From: Lentisphaerota bacterium
GTDB lineage: Bacteria > Verrucomicrobiota > Lentisphaeria > Victivallales > UBA1829
Assembly (NCBI GenBank): GCA_015061915.1
Contig: SUVR01000016.1
Coordinates: 1 to 41,891 of the forward strand
Reading direction: 5' to 3'
Length of the DNA stretch: 41,891 bases
Shown here: positions 40,554-41,891 of the stretch, in pieces
Layout: the number at the start of each line of letters is the position of its first letter
Numbering within the stretch: position 1 is the first letter of the stretch
Program-made: the position numbers and the translations under genes
The notes under the pieces: generated by a model
The model's input: only the letters and a program-made list of their open reading frames with translations
Databases searched by the model: none
Told to the model about the DNA's origin: nothing

Positions 40554-40851
40554 TTAACAGGTGGCGAAACCGAAAATCTCTGCTTTGGACTCTTATAAGG
40601 GAAAGAAATGGAAGTGAAAAAAGTTGGTTTTTACAGGGCAATGCCTGTCAGGGGAACAGCAGTAAACTCCAATCCTTGATAACGGGAGTTTGCCGCACTT
40701 TTACTGGTATGCAGAGTTGATATTCCGACAAACTTTCTGCTCAAAATATGCAAATAAGTCCTTGCGGAGTTATCCTTTTTCAAGGACTTGACGGTACTTC
40801 CGGAACGCTCTTTTTCAAGTCCTTGCAGTTTTTTTACAAGGGAGGTTAACA
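40549..40851. repeat. 11-bp direct repeat bounding a 281-bp segment
   Basis: GGAGGTTAACA occurs at 40549-40559 and 40841-40851. The left copy holds the stop codon that cuts off the GNAT frame; the right copy lies nine bases past the transposase stop. The segment between has no convincing gene and holds three AAGTCCTTG motifs. It may be an insertion-element end remnant or a small non-autonomous insertion. Confidence 0.6.
40755..40825. repeat. Right cluster of alternating AAGTCCTTG motifs
   Basis: TAAGTCCTTG at 40755-40764 (plus), CAAGGACTTG at 40781-40790 (minus), CAAGTCCTTG at 40816-40825 (plus). The second and third form a perfect 10-bp inverted repeat with a 25-base loop. Confidence 0.75.
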
Positions 40852-40859
40852 AAAATCCT

Positions 40860-41891
40860 TTATGCGGCAATTTTTACCCTCCGGTACGATTTCAAAAGAC
40901 CGCCGAGCCGGGAGAATTCCATAATTTCGCCATCGGCATCCTGGGGATGCGGAGCAATCATTTTACCTCCAAGGGCAGAGTGCGGACGCTCGTGGTTATA
41001 GTATTCCAAAAATTCATTGATGACATATCGCAGTTGGGATTCCGTTGAAAGTATTAAATGATTAAGGCACTCCGTTTTGAAAGTTTTGATAAATGATTCC
41101 ATATAGCCGTTGCACTCCGGGGAGCGTGGCGGAATCGGTTTTGACTGGCAGCCGATGGAAGAGAGCATTGTTTTGAAACGCTGGCAGAAAAGAGGATCAC
41201 GGTCATGTATCAGGTATTTCTGTCCAAGCAACCGTCCGCTCCACATATCACATTGATTTCTGCCGATTTGAGCCATCCAGTTTCCGTTTGGATCATGGGC
41301 AATACCGCCGAGCCAGACTTCCCGGGAGGCAATGTTTTCAAAAAAGAGAATATGCTCTCGTTGCAGTCCGTGGGGCGTCACCAGTTCATAAGTGGCAAAG
41401 TCACACGCCGTGATTACATCTTGGTGCGTATTGAAAAATAAATCCCAGTTGCTGTTGGGGCGGTCATTATCTGCCGGATAGATACCATGTTTGTTCAGAA
41501 TTCGTTTCACCGTCATAAAGGAAACTTCATAGCCGAGGTATTCGGCATAGTCACGGATGCGTTTGTATCCCCAGTGCGGATTCTGCTCTGCCAGACGCAG
41601 TACCAGTTCCTGCAAATCAGTTGATACAGGTTTTCTGCCACGCTTTTTCTGATTTTCGCCGGTGCTGTCATATTTTTCTGCAATGAGTTCCCGATACCAG
41701 TCATGGATTGTTTTCGGAGCAAAGCATTGAGCCACTTGTCCCAGCAGAAACTGATTGAGTTTTTTGCCCCGATGAGCCAACCGCTTTTTCTGGTCATCAG
41801 AAAGCTCCGGTTGGCGATGACCGGTTTTCTCTTCAAGGATTTCACCCTGAATCTCAATAAACTCCATCAGATAATCAATCTGGTCCTGCAT
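40860..41891 (-). mobile_element. Integrase-core (DDE) transposase, at window edge
   Basis: 343 residues visible, beginning with an ATG at the very edge, so the true start may lie outside. N-terminal helix-turn-helix region (QKKRLAHRGKKLNQFL to FAPKTIHDWYREL). HTH_21-like WGYKRIRDYAEYLGYEVS follows. The rve integrase core has its first Asp in TACDFATYE, second in LIHDRDPLFC and Glu in SPECNGYMESFIKTFK, and the closing YYNHERPHSALGGK. This is the IS3/IS481-type core. All three catalytic residues are present, so it may be active. Terminal inverted repeats could not be defined because one end is outside. Confidence 0.85.

Noticed and set aside
40549-40851. Integron attC site or gene cassette
   Set aside because: A GNAT gene with nearby inverted repeats recalls cassettes, but the required GTTRRRY and RYYYAAC core sites were not found at the repeat.
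40631-40870. A 79-residue minus-strand open frame after the transposase
   Set aside because: No ribosome site or domain, and it runs through the AAGTCCTTG repeats and the direct repeat; most likely non-coding.

Overview
The window is about 42 kb of bacterial chromosome of moderate GC. It is mostly ordinary core-metabolism and envelope genes, densely packed, with an AT-richer accessory end at about 39.6-41.9 kb. The gene content fits a Gram-negative member of the PVC group, most likely Lentisphaerota/Victivallales. The signs are a BamD-like and an LptE-like protein, a DUF5107 protein, a large beta-helix carbohydrate-active protein, an LA_2272-type repeat protein, an HTH-receiver regulator and a PurS/PurL fusion without glutaminase. 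This taxonomic call is inference; no rRNA gene is present. Several promoters share a recognisable form (TTGCAA or TTGAAA, 16-17 bp, TATATT or TATACT).

Region 1 (1-2.9 kb, + strand) is a miniature division/wall operon. It holds mraZ under an array of six 10-bp-phased TGG boxes, a small bitopic protein, a class B PBP that stops where its transpeptidase domain should begin, and an FtsW/RodA (SEDS) glycan polymerase. It ends in two stacked terminators inside a long inverted repeat. The pairing of a SEDS polymerase with a 'headless' PBP is the most striking arrangement in the window.

Region 2 (2.9-15.9 kb, - strand) reads in transcription order: BamD-like, LptE-like, recX, an oligopeptide-binding lipoprotein, uppP, an HTH-receiver regulator, a histidine kinase, a beta-helix protein, a cytosolic 5'-nucleotidase, proB and miaB. 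Internal promoters are visible before uppP, the beta-helix gene and the nucleotidase gene.

Region 3 (16-29.2 kb, + strand) starts with a GT4 glycosyltransferase and a PlsC acyltransferase, then a multi-hairpin cassette. An FMN riboswitch follows and heads a run of eleven genes: ribBA, ribH, nusB, ftsY, a secreted C39-like protease, ribD, ribE, a TIM-barrel-like unknown, mcsA, a degenerate mcsB and a membrane PAS histidine kinase. A good internal promoter precedes mcsA.

Region 4 (29.2-38.7 kb) contains purSL, pdxS-pdxT, a NicO/UreH-like membrane protein with a DUF5107-TPR protein, and an LA_2272-type repeat protein divergent from two tandem rhodanese lipoproteins. A perfect palindrome lies in the divergent gap.

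Region 5 (38.7-41.9 kb) has an MscS channel, a 5'-truncated GNAT acetyltransferase and an integrase-core transposase at the window edge. Six copies of an AAGTCCTT(G) motif in strictly alternating orientation, plus an 11-bp direct repeat, mark this as a rearranged mobile-DNA zone. No tRNA, rRNA or CRISPR array was seen.
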